Shown in pieces: positions 34,278-43,025 of a stretch of 64,000 nt of DNA (its first letter is position 1; every line of letters starts with the position of its first letter). The stretch spans positions 1,054,001 to 1,118,000 of the forward strand of contig NZ_FTPR01000001.1 in assembly GCF_900156505.1 (NCBI RefSeq), written 5' to 3'. This DNA is from Yoonia rosea (lineage in GTDB: Bacteria; Pseudomonadota; Alphaproteobacteria; Rhodobacterales; Rhodobacteraceae). The notes beneath the pieces were generated by a model that was not told the DNA's origin, ran no database searches, and saw only the letters and a list, made by a program, of their open reading frames with translations. A program made the position numbers and the translations under genes.

Positions 34278-34560
34278 TAACCGCCAATACATGCGGGTGC
34301 GCGCAGACATGCCGCCCGGACATGTGCGCACACCATCCTATCTGCGGGGCAAAGTCGGCTGGGTCGAACGCACACTCGGCCCCTTTCCCAACCCCGAACA
34401 ACTGGCGTATGGGCTGAACGCGCAAGCCCTGCCCTTGCTGAGGGTCCGCTTTTCCATGGCCGAGGTGTGGGGGGCCGCATCCGAACACCCTACCGATACG
34501 ATCGACGCCGAAATCTACAGCCATTGGCTTGAACCCGCAGAGGCACCCCATGCCCCATGA
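34270..34560 (+). CDS. Nitrile hydratase/thiocyanate hydrolase beta, C-terminal SH3-like half
   Basis: 96 aa, GTG start overlapping the previous gene by 8 bp. It matches the C-terminal SH3-like barrel of nitrile hydratase beta: GHVRTPSYLRGKVGWVERTLG and the VRFSMAEVWGAASEHP segment, followed by DAEIYSHWLEPAE. It packs against the metal-containing alpha subunit. As a separate gene it parallels ScnA of thiocyanate hydrolase. Its stop codon lies 8 bp inside the alpha-subunit gene, so the three products are probably made in fixed ratio. Confidence 0.82.
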   Translation: MSDNRQYMRVRADMPPGHVRTPSYLRGKVGWVERTLGPFPNPEQLAYGLNAQALPLLRVRFSMAEVWGAASEHPTDTIDAEIYSHWLEPAEAPHAP

Positions 34561-35194
34561 TCACCATGACCATCTGTCACCCTCGGGTCACCCCTACCAG
34601 CCTGATGATGACCACCCGCTGACCTATTGGCAGCAGATGGAAATCGCCGTGCGCGAACTGCTGATTGAAAAAGGTGTGACCACGGCTGCGGCCATCAACG
34701 CCCAGATTGAGGCCATGGACGCGCGCAGCCCTGCCCATGGCGCGGCGGTTGTCGCACGCGCCTGGACCGATCCCGATTTCCGCACAGCCTTGCTGGATGA
34801 CGCCAGTGCGGCCACCCGCGACATGGGCTTTGACATCGGCCCGATGCGACTGATCGCACTCGAAAATACGGAGCAGATCCACAATATCGTCGTCTGCACC
34901 CTATGTTCATGCTATCCGCGCAATCTGTTGGGCCTGCCCCCCGATTGGTACAAATCCCGCGCCTATCGGTCCCGGACCGTCAAAGAACCACGCAAAGTAC
35001 TGGCCGAGTTCGGCGTCACATTGCCCGACACCACCACCGTCCGTGTCCACGACAGCACGGCCGACATGCGCTATGTTATCATCCCGCAACGTCCGTCAGA
35101 CACCGACGGATGGCAGGCAGATGACCTTGCGAAACTTGTCACCCGTGACAGCATGATCGGCACGGGGCTTGCCAAATCACCGGATGCCGCGTGA
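34550..35194 (+). CDS. Cobalt-type nitrile hydratase alpha/thiocyanate hydrolase gamma
   Basis: 214 aa. The metal site VCTLCSCYPRNLLGLPPDWYK carries the Thr of cobalt-type enzymes (CTLCSC; iron types have CSLCSC), with the cysteines that become sulfenic and sulfinic acids. The N-terminus is His- and Asp-rich (MPHDHHDHLSPSGHPYQPDD), a possible metal-collecting tail. The enzyme hydrates nitriles to amides, or thiocyanate if the assignment to the ScnC branch holds. No P47K-type or other activator gene is adjacent. The stop overlaps the acyltransferase start. Confidence 0.92.
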   Translation: MPHDHHDHLSPSGHPYQPDDDHPLTYWQQMEIAVRELLIEKGVTTAAAINAQIEAMDARSPAHGAAVVARAWTDPDFRTALLDDASAATRDMGFDIGPMRLIALENTEQIHNIVVCTLCSCYPRNLLGLPPDWYKSRAYRSRTVKEPRKVLAEFGVTLPDTTTVRVHDSTADMRYVIIPQRPSDTDGWQADDLAKLVTRDSMIGTGLAKSPDAA

Positions 35195-36081
35195 CGACTG
35201 AACCATTCCCTACCGGAAACAAAGCCGATTGGCTGGCTGACCGCGCCCTGCGCGGCCTTATCGGCACGCTCATGCGCCTGCCATATGACACCCGCGTGCG
35301 TATGATGGGCAGCGCGCTGCGCCGCGCAATCGGACCGCTGGCCGGATATCGCAAACGGGCCGAACAAAACCTGGCGCTGGTCTATCCCGACATGGGCGTC
35401 ATCAAGCGGCGGCAGATTGCGGAACAGTGCTGTGACAACTTCGGACGCACCGTCATCGAGAATTACTCGTGGCAGGAATTCGGCAAGAGACTTCACAATA
35501 TCAAACCGCAAGGGGACGGATTGGATGTCCTTTCCGATGCTGTGAAAGCCAAACGCCCTGTCATCTTTGTCACTGGTCACTTCGGCAATCACGAAGCCCC
35601 ACGTCAGGTACTGACCGCGATGGGCCATACCATTGGTGGCCTCTACCGCCCGATGCAGAACGCCTATTTCAACGATCATTACGCCAAGACGATGACCTCT
35701 TGGGGTGGCCCCGTCTTTGCCCAAGGCCGACGCGGCACCATGGGCTTCGTGCGGCATCTGCGCGGTGGCGGCTTGGGCACGCTGCTTTTTGATGTTGCGG
35801 CACCGGGGCCCGACTTGCCCTTTCTGGGCCACCCTGCACGTACCTCAGTCTCTGCGGCCGAGATTGCGTTGAAACTCGATGCCGTCATGATCCCCTATTT
35901 CGGGATCAGACAGGCCGACGGGCTTTCATTTGAGGTTGAGGTCGAGGCACCGATCGCGCCTGACACGCCTGAAAACATGCTCTTGGCCATGAATGCGCGT
36001 CTTGAGGCGCAGATAGCCCGCAATCCTGCGCAGTGGTTTTGGGTGCACAGGCGATGGAAGAACCGCAAGCGCAGTGTCTAG
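35191..36081 (+). CDS. Lysophospholipid/lipid A acyltransferase (LpxL/HtrB family)
   Basis: 296 aa with a GTG start that overlaps the upstream stop (GTGA). The catalytic H-x4-E motif is H130-FGN-H-E135 in VIFVTGHFGNHEAPR, and the substrate pocket motif GGLYRPMQNAYF follows. The family transfers acyl chains from acyl-ACP to lipid A or related lipids at the inner membrane. Translation is coupled to the nitrile hydratase genes, an unexpected pairing. Its stop codon lies in a CTAG shared with the converging DUF1223 gene. Confidence 0.88.
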   Translation: MTTEPFPTGNKADWLADRALRGLIGTLMRLPYDTRVRMMGSALRRAIGPLAGYRKRAEQNLALVYPDMGVIKRRQIAEQCCDNFGRTVIENYSWQEFGKRLHNIKPQGDGLDVLSDAVKAKRPVIFVTGHFGNHEAPRQVLTAMGHTIGGLYRPMQNAYFNDHYAKTMTSWGGPVFAQGRRGTMGFVRHLRGGGLGTLLFDVAAPGPDLPFLGHPARTSVSAAEIALKLDAVMIPYFGIRQADGLSFEVEVEAPIAPDTPENMLLAMNARLEAQIARNPAQWFWVHRRWKNRKRSV

Positions 36082-36770
36082 CGCAGTACAGCAGCGCCGA
36101 CGATCGGACCATCTGTCGATTGCTGCAAAATCACAACAATGGGGTTATCCCCTTCCGCATCTGCCTCAAGCGCCAGTGGCGACCGCCCGTCCCATTCAGC
36201 GATGACATCCCAGGATGTGACGATATTGGCGTAGGTCAGGTTACGTCCGGCATTTTCCCCGCGTCTGATATCCACGGTTTTCTCTGGCAAATAGCGGACA
36301 AGCTGGACAGCATAGTTCCCGCCTTGCCCCGGTTCGGCGGTGATCAGCACGGCACCGTCACGGCGGGTCAGTGTCACATCAAAGAGGTTCCCCGCCTCTT
36401 TCTGCACCAAAAGCGCATCCATCACCTGCATCGGGCGCGAACCGACCACCTGTTCAACACCGTTGATAATCATCTGCGGGGTATAGACCGAGGTCGCATT
36501 TGCCGCGCGCGCATAGGCGTGCTGGCGCGCCGTGAAAGCAGGGCTTGCAAAGATATCCTTCCAGCCGATGTAATCCCAGTAATCAACATGAAGGGCCAAA
36601 GCGATCACATCATCCCGCTTGGCCAGATCGCGCAGCATCTCATCTGCTGGAGGACAAGAAGAGCACCCCTGCGAGGTATAAAGCTCAACCACCACCGGGC
36701 CGTCCTGGGCCGCAACCTGTGTTGCGTGCAAGAAGCCAAAGACTGACATAGCAGCAAGAAAATAACGCAT
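36078..36770 (-). CDS. DUF1223 thioredoxin-like periplasmic protein
   Basis: 230 aa. A signal peptide (MRYFLAAMSVFGFLHATQVAA) is followed by the DUF1223 domain: VVVELYTSQGCSSCPPADEM with a CSSC redox motif, ALHVDYWDYIGWKDIFASP, and YTPQMIINGVEQVVGS with the cis-Pro-like TP. The fold is thioredoxin-like, so a periplasmic redox role is likely, but no substrate is known to me. It lies upstream of and divergent from aconitase, an arrangement common in Rhodobacteraceae. Confidence 0.9.
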   Translation of the reverse strand: MRYFLAAMSVFGFLHATQVAAQDGPVVVELYTSQGCSSCPPADEMLRDLAKRDDVIALALHVDYWDYIGWKDIFASPAFTARQHAYARAANATSVYTPQMIINGVEQVVGSRPMQVMDALLVQKEAGNLFDVTLTRRDGAVLITAEPGQGGNYAVQLVRYLPEKTVDIRRGENAGRNLTYANIVTSWDVIAEWDGRSPLALEADAEGDNPIVVILQQSTDGPIVGAAVLR

Positions 36771-37003
36771 AAGGGACCCCGGCTAATTGCTCTTCTGTGT
36801 CGGGTGTAATCAGATTAAACTGAAATGGCCAATCAATGAATTGCGATTGCAATGTTAACAATGTTTCAGCGTCAATCGGCGTTGATCTTTATTGTGTGCA
36901 ACAGTATACAACGCGCAAATGCGCCGCATTGCATGACGAATCTGCATGGTGCATCACCGCGAGAAGCAGCCTTGCATAAGCATACGCCACGAAAGGGAAC
37001 GCC

Positions 37004-39757
37004 ATGACGATCACAGTCGGCAAAGATACCGCCAAGACACGCAAAACCCTCAAAGTCGGTGACCAGTCGGTCGCTTACTATTCGATCCCTGCCGCTGAAG
37101 CCGCAGGTCTGGGGGATTTTTCCAAACTGCCCGCAGCCCTGAAGGTCGTGCTGGAAAACCTGCTGCGCTTTGAAGACGGCGGTTTTTCTGTCTCTGTCGA
37201 TGATATCAAGGCGTTCTCGGCTTGGGCAGATAACGGCGGCAAGAACCCCCGCGAAATCGCCTACCGCCCTGCCCGCGTGCTGATGCAGGATTTCACAGGC
37301 GTGCCTGCGGTGGTTGATCTTGCCGCGATGCGCGACGGGATTGTGGCGCTTGGGGGCGACGCCCAGCAAATCAACCCGCTGAACCCTGTTGATCTGGTCA
37401 TCGACCACTCGGTCATGATTGACGAATTCGGCAATCCGCGCGCGTTCCAGATGAATGTGGACCGCGAATATGAACGCAACATGGAGCGTTACCAGTTCCT
37501 CAAGTGGGGCCAAGGGGCGTTCAACAACTTCCGCGTCGTGCCACCGGGCACCGGTATCTGTCACCAAGTGAACCTTGAATATCTGGCGCAAACCGTCTGG
37601 ACCGACAAAGACCAGAACGGCGAAGAAGTGGCCTATCCCGACACGCTCGTCGGCACCGACAGCCACACAACGATGGTCAACGGTCTGGCCGTATTGGGCT
37701 GGGGTGTTGGCGGGATCGAGGCCGAGGCCGCTATGCTGGGCCAGCCTGTCTCCATGCTGATCCCCGAAGTTGTCGGTTTCGAGCTGACAGGTGAAATGGT
37801 CGAAGGCACCACAGGCACCGACCTTGTGCTGAAAGTCGTCGAAATGCTGCGTGAGTTGGGCGTTGTTGGCAAATTCGTGGAATTTTACGGCGCGGGTCTT
37901 GATGTGTTGCCGCTGGCCGACCGTGCCACCATTGCCAACATGGCACCGGAATATGGCGCGACCTGCGGCTTCTTCCCGATTGACGGTGAAACCCTGCGCT
38001 ACCTGCGCAACACAGGCCGCTACGAAGACCGTATCGCGCTGGTCGAAGCCTACGCCAAGGAAAACGGCTTCTGGCGCGACGAAAACTATGCACCCGTCTA
38101 CACCGACACGCTGCACCTTGATATGGGCACAATTGTGCCCGCAATCTCCGGCCCCAAGCGCCCGCAGGATTACACACCGCTGACCCAGGCCTCATCGGCC
38201 TTCATGGATGTGGTGAACGAATATCGCGGTATCGACAGCAGCAAGGCCGCTGACGAAATGGCATCCGAGGGCCCTGCCCCGACCGAACCGATGGATCCAC
38301 GCAAATCACAAGCCGTCAAAGGTGCCGATTACAGCCTGCGTGACGGCTCTGTTGTGATCGCTTCGATCACGTCCTGCACCAACACATCGAACCCCTATGT
38401 GATGATTGGCGCAGGTCTGGTGGCGCGCAAAGCGCGTGCGTTGGGCCTGAACAGCAAACCATGGGTGAAAACGTCACTGGCCCCCGGATCGCAGGTTGTC
38501 TCCGAGTATCTTGAGGCCGCAGGCCTGCAAGAGGACCTCGACGCCATTGGCTTCAACCTTGTGGGTTACGGCTGCACCACCTGCATCGGCAACTCTGGCC
38601 CGATCCAGCAGGAACTGTCCGAAGCCATCGCCGAAGGCGACCTGATTGCCACGTCCGTTCTGTCGGGCAACCGCAATTTTGAAGGTCGGATTTCGCCTGA
38701 TGTGCGTGCCAACTATCTCGCCTCACCGCCGCTTGTCGTGGCCTATGCGCTGGCCGGTGACATGAACGTCGATATGATCAACGACCCGCTGGGGCAGGAC
38801 AAAGACGGCAATGACGTCTACCTGAAAGACATCTGGCCCACCTCTGCCGAGATCAACGAACTGGTCGAGCGCACCGTGACACGTGAGGCGTTCCAGAAGA
38901 AATACGCCGACGTCTTCAAAGGCGACGAAAAATGGCAAGCGGTCGAAACCACAGATAGCGAAACCTACGACTGGCCCGCGTCATCGACCTACGTCCAGAA
39001 CCCGCCCTACTTCAAAGGCATGTCCAAGGACGCAGGAACGATCAAAAACGTGGAAAATGCCAAGGTTCTGGCCGTGCTGGGCGATATGGTCACGACCGAC
39101 CACATCTCGCCTGCCGGTTCGTTCAAGGACACCACCCCCGCAGGCCAATACCTGCTGGACCGTCAGGTGCCCGTACGCGAATTCAACTCTTACGGATCGC
39201 GTCGCGGCAACCACGAAGTCATGATGCGCGGCACATTCGCCAACATCCGGATCAAGAACGAGATGCTGGACGGCGTCGAAGGTGGCTATACCAAAGGCCC
39301 CGATGGCGCACAGACATCCATCTTTGACGCGGCCATGGCCTATGAAGAGGCTGGCACGCCACTGGTGATCTTTGCAGGTGAGCAGTACGGCGCGGGCTCT
39401 TCGCGCGACTGGGCGGCCAAAGGTACAGCGCTTCTGGGCGTCAAGGCCGTGATTGCAGAAAGCTTTGAGCGTATCCACCGCTCCAACCTTGTTGGCATGG
39501 GCGTGGTTCCGTTTGAATTCACCGGCGGTGACACCCGCAAATCGCTGGGTCTGACCGGCGAAGAAACGGTGACAATCGAAGGTCTGGATGCCGTCAAACC
39601 GCTGCAAGAGATGACCGCCAAGATCACGATGGGCGATGGCAGCGTGAAAGAGATCACCGTGAAATGCCGCATCGATACAGCCGTTGAGATCGAATACATC
39701 GAAAACGGGGGCGTATTGCACTATGTGCTGCGGAACCTGGCGAAAGCAGCGGCCTAG
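37004..39757 (+). CDS. acnA: Aconitate hydratase A
   Basis: 917 aa, cytosolic aconitase/IRP type. It isomerises citrate to isocitrate in the TCA cycle. The 4Fe-4S cysteines are in SITSCTNTSNPYV and GYGCTTCIGNSGP; DLVIDHSVMID and VGTDSHTTMVNGL are present, and the C-terminal swivel domain has GAGSSRDWAAKGT and AESFERIHRSNLVGMGV. AAAGGGAACGCC precedes the ATG. The 230-bp upstream gap contains short dyads (attgc/gcaat at 36840-36853) but no recognisable iron-box. Confidence 0.98.
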   Translation: MTITVGKDTAKTRKTLKVGDQSVAYYSIPAAEAAGLGDFSKLPAALKVVLENLLRFEDGGFSVSVDDIKAFSAWADNGGKNPREIAYRPARVLMQDFTGVPAVVDLAAMRDGIVALGGDAQQINPLNPVDLVIDHSVMIDEFGNPRAFQMNVDREYERNMERYQFLKWGQGAFNNFRVVPPGTGICHQVNLEYLAQTVWTDKDQNGEEVAYPDTLVGTDSHTTMVNGLAVLGWGVGGIEAEAAMLGQPVSMLIPEVVGFELTGEMVEGTTGTDLVLKVVEMLRELGVVGKFVEFYGAGLDVLPLADRATIANMAPEYGATCGFFPIDGETLRYLRNTGRYEDRIALVEAYAKENGFWRDENYAPVYTDTLHLDMGTIVPAISGPKRPQDYTPLTQASSAFMDVVNEYRGIDSSKAADEMASEGPAPTEPMDPRKSQAVKGADYSLRDGSVVIASITSCTNTSNPYVMIGAGLVARKARALGLNSKPWVKTSLAPGSQVVSEYLEAAGLQEDLDAIGFNLVGYGCTTCIGNSGPIQQELSEAIAEGDLIATSVLSGNRNFEGRISPDVRANYLASPPLVVAYALAGDMNVDMINDPLGQDKDGNDVYLKDIWPTSAEINELVERTVTREAFQKKYADVFKGDEKWQAVETTDSETYDWPASSTYVQNPPYFKGMSKDAGTIKNVENAKVLAVLGDMVTTDHISPAGSFKDTTPAGQYLLDRQVPVREFNSYGSRRGNHEVMMRGTFANIRIKNEMLDGVEGGYTKGPDGAQTSIFDAAMAYEEAGTPLVIFAGEQYGAGSSRDWAAKGTALLGVKAVIAESFERIHRSNLVGMGVVPFEFTGGDTRKSLGLTGEETVTIEGLDAVKPLQEMTAKITMGDGSVKEITVKCRIDTAVEIEYIENGGVLHYVLRNLAKAAA

Positions 39758-39769
39758 CAGCAAAAAAGG

Positions 39770-39800
39770 AAAAGCCCGGTCAATGCGACCGGGCTTTTCG
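39770..39800 (+). terminator. acnA: Terminator after acnA
   Basis: A perfect 12-bp stem (39770-39781 with 39787-39798, 5-nt loop) ending in TTTTCGTTT. The sulfotransferase gene converges from the right, and the A-rich left flank could serve it too. Confidence 0.85.
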
Positions 39801-39845
39801 TTTATGCCAACCCGTTCGTGCAGGCGAACCAGAGATGGGTCCCCG

Positions 39846-40925
39846 CTACCATTTCGCAGCCCAACGCCGCAGCGGCGTCGGTAAGGCCTCTCTGAGACGT
39901 ACTCGTCTCCACAACCGCGCCTTGCGGGCGGGATCGACGAGGCAGACATCTTCGACCCGTGCAGGCAGGATGTGGTCCGGGTCATATGACCCCGGATTGA
40001 GCGCGTCATAGTCGATGCCGGGAAAAGTGATGCAATGTGTATCACGCAGCCAAATCAGATCAGGCGCGCACCAGTTGTTAATGGATTGCGCCACGCCGTC
40101 CTGCCATGCAGGATGGGTCGGCGCAACCACACGGTTATCATCCCGACGCACCCGTTCATAGAAAGAAACCACGTCGAAACGCCGGTCCAACCGGCCCGCT
40201 TTGATGTCATGTAAAATCGCCATCGCCTCTGCCGACATGGAAGTGTTCAGGTCGCCATCCGGCAACGTAGGCAGATCAGCCTCCGGCAAATAGCGCCCAA
40301 AAAAGTCGGCCTTGATATCGCGATTGACCAAAGTCTGCTTGTCAAAGGCATGTATCTGCACCGCGCCGGGGAACGCCCCTGCCCACGCGGTAATGATGGT
40401 CTGCAGCGCATCTCGGTCACGACGCTGCACACGATTTAGCGGCGTTTTTACTGACTCTTGCAGATTTGAGAGCATGGCCGAAACAGGGGCACGGACGTAG
40501 ATAACCACGACGACAGCCTGCGCGAGACTGTGCAAAATCTGGGACGCGCGGGCAAACGTCGCGGCATCAAAGGCCTGAAAGAAATGCTCTGAACTGATCA
40601 CGATTTGCCGCGCGCGTATGGCTTCAACTTGTGCCTCTAAGTCACGCCACTGTTGTGCTGCCAAATCCAACGCATCTTGATCCGAGATATTCAGCCACCC
40701 TTGCCGATTGATCGCGAAAGGTGCCAGCCCAAAAAGGTGGTGCCCCAGCATGATCGCATTGCCAGTAGTCTGCACCGTCTCAGGCTGCGCTATTCCCTGC
40801 TGCGCAAGCTGCATCCGTCCCGCGACAAGGGCCGCCTGCAAGGTGGTTGTGCCAGTCTTCTGGTGTCCAATATGCAGGATCAGCCGGTCAGCCTTGTGGC
40901 CCGTGCTGGCGGTATCACCCGGCAA
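39846..40925 (-). CDS. Sulfotransferase-like protein (P-loop)
   Basis: About 359 aa from a TTG 7 nt after the ccmG stop; no in-frame ATG exists before the P-loop except one at 41030 that would overlap ccmG by ~100 bp with a shadow-like Trp/Arg-rich N-terminus. The P-loop LILHIGHQKTGTTTLQAAL is the 5'-phosphosulfate-binding loop of sulfotransferases that use PAPS; the 3'-phosphate region is VVIYVRAPVSAMLSN. The target is unknown; in marine bacteria such genes frequently modify surface glycans. It rides at the end of the ccm operon. Confidence 0.72.
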   Translation of the reverse strand: MPGDTASTGHKADRLILHIGHQKTGTTTLQAALVAGRMQLAQQGIAQPETVQTTGNAIMLGHHLFGLAPFAINRQGWLNISDQDALDLAAQQWRDLEAQVEAIRARQIVISSEHFFQAFDAATFARASQILHSLAQAVVVVIYVRAPVSAMLSNLQESVKTPLNRVQRRDRDALQTIITAWAGAFPGAVQIHAFDKQTLVNRDIKADFFGRYLPEADLPTLPDGDLNTSMSAEAMAILHDIKAGRLDRRFDVVSFYERVRRDDNRVVAPTHPAWQDGVAQSINNWCAPDLIWLRDTHCITFPGIDYDALNPGSYDPDHILPARVEDVCLVDPARKARLWRRVRLREALPTPLRRWAAKW

Positions 40926-40932
40926 AACCGCC

Positions 40933-41469
40933 CTACTCAACCGCTTTCGCCAGCTCCGGCAAAAACCGTTGCTCGTAATCCGACCCCACCAGCGGCCCCA
41001 CGAACCGATAAAGCACCGTCCCGTCCCCATCCACGATGAATGTCTCTGGCGGCGCTGTCACACCCCAGTCAATCGCGGAACGCCCCCGCAGATCAAACCC
41101 TGTGGCAAAAAACGGGTCGTCGTAATTTGTCAGATACTCCGAGGCCTGCGGCTGTTGATCGCGGAAATTCACGCCGGCGATGCGATAGCCTTCGGCCTCC
41201 AGATCAAGCAAATTCGGGTGTTCGGCACGGCACGGCGGGCACCAGCTTGCCCAGAAATTCACAATCGTGATCTCACCCGTGCGCAAATCAGCATCGGTCA
41301 GCTGCGTTGTTCCCTGCACCGCCTCAACCGGCATGGGCGGGGCCTGATTGCCCACGAAAGTCGACGGCAGCTCATCAGGGTTGTCCCGCATCATCCCCGC
41401 GATAGCCAGCCCGGCAAAGGCTGCGAAAATCACGGGTGGCAGCATGATCAGCGGTTTGATCTTAGCCAT
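40933..41469 (-). CDS. ccmG: Thiol:disulfide interchange protein CcmG/DsbE
   Basis: 178 aa. An N-terminal anchor (LIMLPPVIFAAFAGLAIAGMM, about 7-27) is followed by a periplasmic thioredoxin fold with NFWASWCPPCRAEHPNLL (CPPC active site) and the family's GVNFRDQQPQASEYL and APPETFIVDGDGTVLYR. It reduces apocytochrome c or CcmH disulfides for heme attachment. It begins inside the last codons of ccmD (8-bp overlap). It is the last ccm gene of the operon; ccmE, ccmF and ccmH are not in this window. Confidence 0.95.
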   Translation of the reverse strand: MAKIKPLIMLPPVIFAAFAGLAIAGMMRDNPDELPSTFVGNQAPPMPVEAVQGTTQLTDADLRTGEITIVNFWASWCPPCRAEHPNLLDLEAEGYRIAGVNFRDQQPQASEYLTNYDDPFFATGFDLRGRSAIDWGVTAPPETFIVDGDGTVLYRFVGPLVGSDYEQRFLPELAKAVE

Positions 41470-41605
41470 TCTTCTCGACCTCCTCCAAGGCCGCGCGCAC
41501 CTTGGCGTAGCGCCGCCAGCTCAGCCACACGAGGGCCAGCAACAACAGGATGCTCACCCCATAGGCCGACAGTACCTCAATTGCATAGTCTCCAAGATCA
41601 GGCAC
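41462..41605 (-). CDS. ccmD: Heme exporter protein CcmD
   Basis: 47 aa, GTG start. The translation begins MPDLGDYAIEVLSAYGVS, followed by a single TM helix (ILLLLALVWLSW) and a basic, helical tail RRYAKVRAALEE, the classic CcmD layout. CcmD helps release CcmE from the CcmABC complex. It overlaps ccmC by 8 bp and ccmG by 8 bp. The gene is too short for most length cut-offs and is easily missed. Confidence 0.9.
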   Translation of the reverse strand: MPDLGDYAIEVLSAYGVSILLLLALVWLSWRRYAKVRAALEEVEKNG

Positions 41606-42326
41606 GGCGCGCCCTCGCTTCTAGGGCGCGGATCCGGCGTGCGCGAATTTCGGTGCGGGTGCGCATCAGAACGAGCGCAATGAACAAAAGGACAAATCCC
41701 GCGATGCAGACAAGAAGCGGAAACCAGAACACATCGGAGATATTTTCCTCTTTATCCAGCGACAGCGTCGCCCCTTGGTGCAGCCCTTGGTTCCAGAACA
41801 GCACCGCATAGCGCGACAGGATCGCAAAGACCGACCCTACCATGCATAGGACCGATGTCAGATCGGCGGCAGTATCAGGGTCTTCGATCGCTTCCCAAAG
41901 GGCGATGTAACCCAGATAAAACAGGAACAAGATCAGGAATGACGTCAAACGCGGATCCCATGCCCAGTAGGTCCCCCACATCGGTTGCCCCCAGATGCCA
42001 CCGGTAAACAGCGCGATCAGCGTGAAAACAACGCCCACAGGGGCCGCAGCACGCGCGGCAAGCGCCGAGACATGGTGGCGGCGGATCACCCAGATCAGCG
42101 AGGCCACCAGCATCATGATCCACGCGTTAATCGCCATCAGTGCCGCAGGCACATGCAGGTAGATGATCTTGACGGTCGATCCCTGGCGGAAATCATCGGG
42201 GGTAAAGAAGAACCCCCAAATCAAGCCCACCGTCAGGCACAGCCCTGCCAAAGCAAAGCTCCACGGCAGGACCGGACGGGTCCAGCCCATAAAGCGTCTC
42301 GGATTTGCATATTCCCACATCGACAT
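41598..42326 (-). CDS. ccmC: Heme exporter protein CcmC
   Basis: 242 aa with six TM helices. The tryptophan-rich heme-handling motif is WGTYWAWDPRLTSFLILFLF, flanked by conserved histidines (IYLHVPAALMA and RRHHVSALAA). CcmC loads heme onto CcmE at the periplasmic face of the inner membrane during cytochrome c maturation. It is preceded by ccmB (42 bp gap) and followed by ccmD (overlap). Confidence 0.96.
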   Translation of the reverse strand: MSMWEYANPRRFMGWTRPVLPWSFALAGLCLTVGLIWGFFFTPDDFRQGSTVKIIYLHVPAALMAINAWIMMLVASLIWVIRRHHVSALAARAAAPVGVVFTLIALFTGGIWGQPMWGTYWAWDPRLTSFLILFLFYLGYIALWEAIEDPDTAADLTSVLCMVGSVFAILSRYAVLFWNQGLHQGATLSLDKEENISDVFWFPLLVCIAGFVLLFIALVLMRTRTEIRARRIRALEARARRA

Positions 42327-42368
42327 GGCGTTTATTTATCCTTCATGGTCCTGCGCAACAATCCCCGA

Positions 42369-43025
42369 TCACCGCAGATTGATGCGTAAGACAGCCGCAG
42401 TGGCAAATGGCAAAAGCGCGAAACAGCCCGCCGTGATCCCCGCCATCAGCATCAAGGCCCCCGTCGGATCAAGGCCATCCGCCCCGCGGCGCACCGCCTC
42501 GGCCCCGAAAATCAGGGTGGGCACGTAGAGCGGCAGTACAAGAAGCGACAAAAGCAGTCCGCCACGCCGGATGCCCACGGTTAGTGCCGCCCCGAATGTC
42601 CCGATCATCGACAACGCGGGCGTACCCAGCAGGAGCGAGATCAGCAGATAGGCGTAGGCCTCGGGCGCAAGGCTGAGCAGGAACCCCAAAGCCGGTGCCG
42701 CCAGTGTGAGCGGCAGCCCTGTGGTGATCCAATGTGCCAGCGCCTTCATCATCGCGGCACCCTCCATCGGCAAGGGCGAGGTTGCCAATAAGGCTAACGA
42801 GCCATCCTCGTAATCCAGCGCGAAAATACGGTCGAGCGACAAGAGCGCCGCCAAAAGCGAGGCAACCCATAAGATGCCCGGTGCGATACGCGACAAAAGC
42901 TCCGTCTCTGGTCCCACACCGAAGGGCACCAAAACCACAACGATCAGGAAAAACGCAAGGCCAAGGCCAAAACCGCCGCCTGCGCGGAACGCCAGCCGCA
43001 GATCACGCAACAGCAGCGCAATCAC
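42369..43025 (-). CDS. ccmB: Heme exporter protein CcmB
   Basis: 218 aa, six TM segments. Family features are LLLRDLRLAFRAGGGFGLGL at the N-terminus, LDRIFALDYEDGSLALLATSP and LPLTLAAPALGFLLSL. CcmB is the permease partner of the CcmA ATPase; together they power release of heme-loaded CcmE. Its ATG overlaps the ccmA stop by 4 bp. Confidence 0.95.
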   Translation of the reverse strand: MIALLLRDLRLAFRAGGGFGLGLAFFLIVVVLVPFGVGPETELLSRIAPGILWVASLLAALLSLDRIFALDYEDGSLALLATSPLPMEGAAMMKALAHWITTGLPLTLAAPALGFLLSLAPEAYAYLLISLLLGTPALSMIGTFGAALTVGIRRGGLLLSLLVLPLYVPTLIFGAEAVRRGADGLDPTGALMLMAGITAGCFALLPFATAAVLRINLR

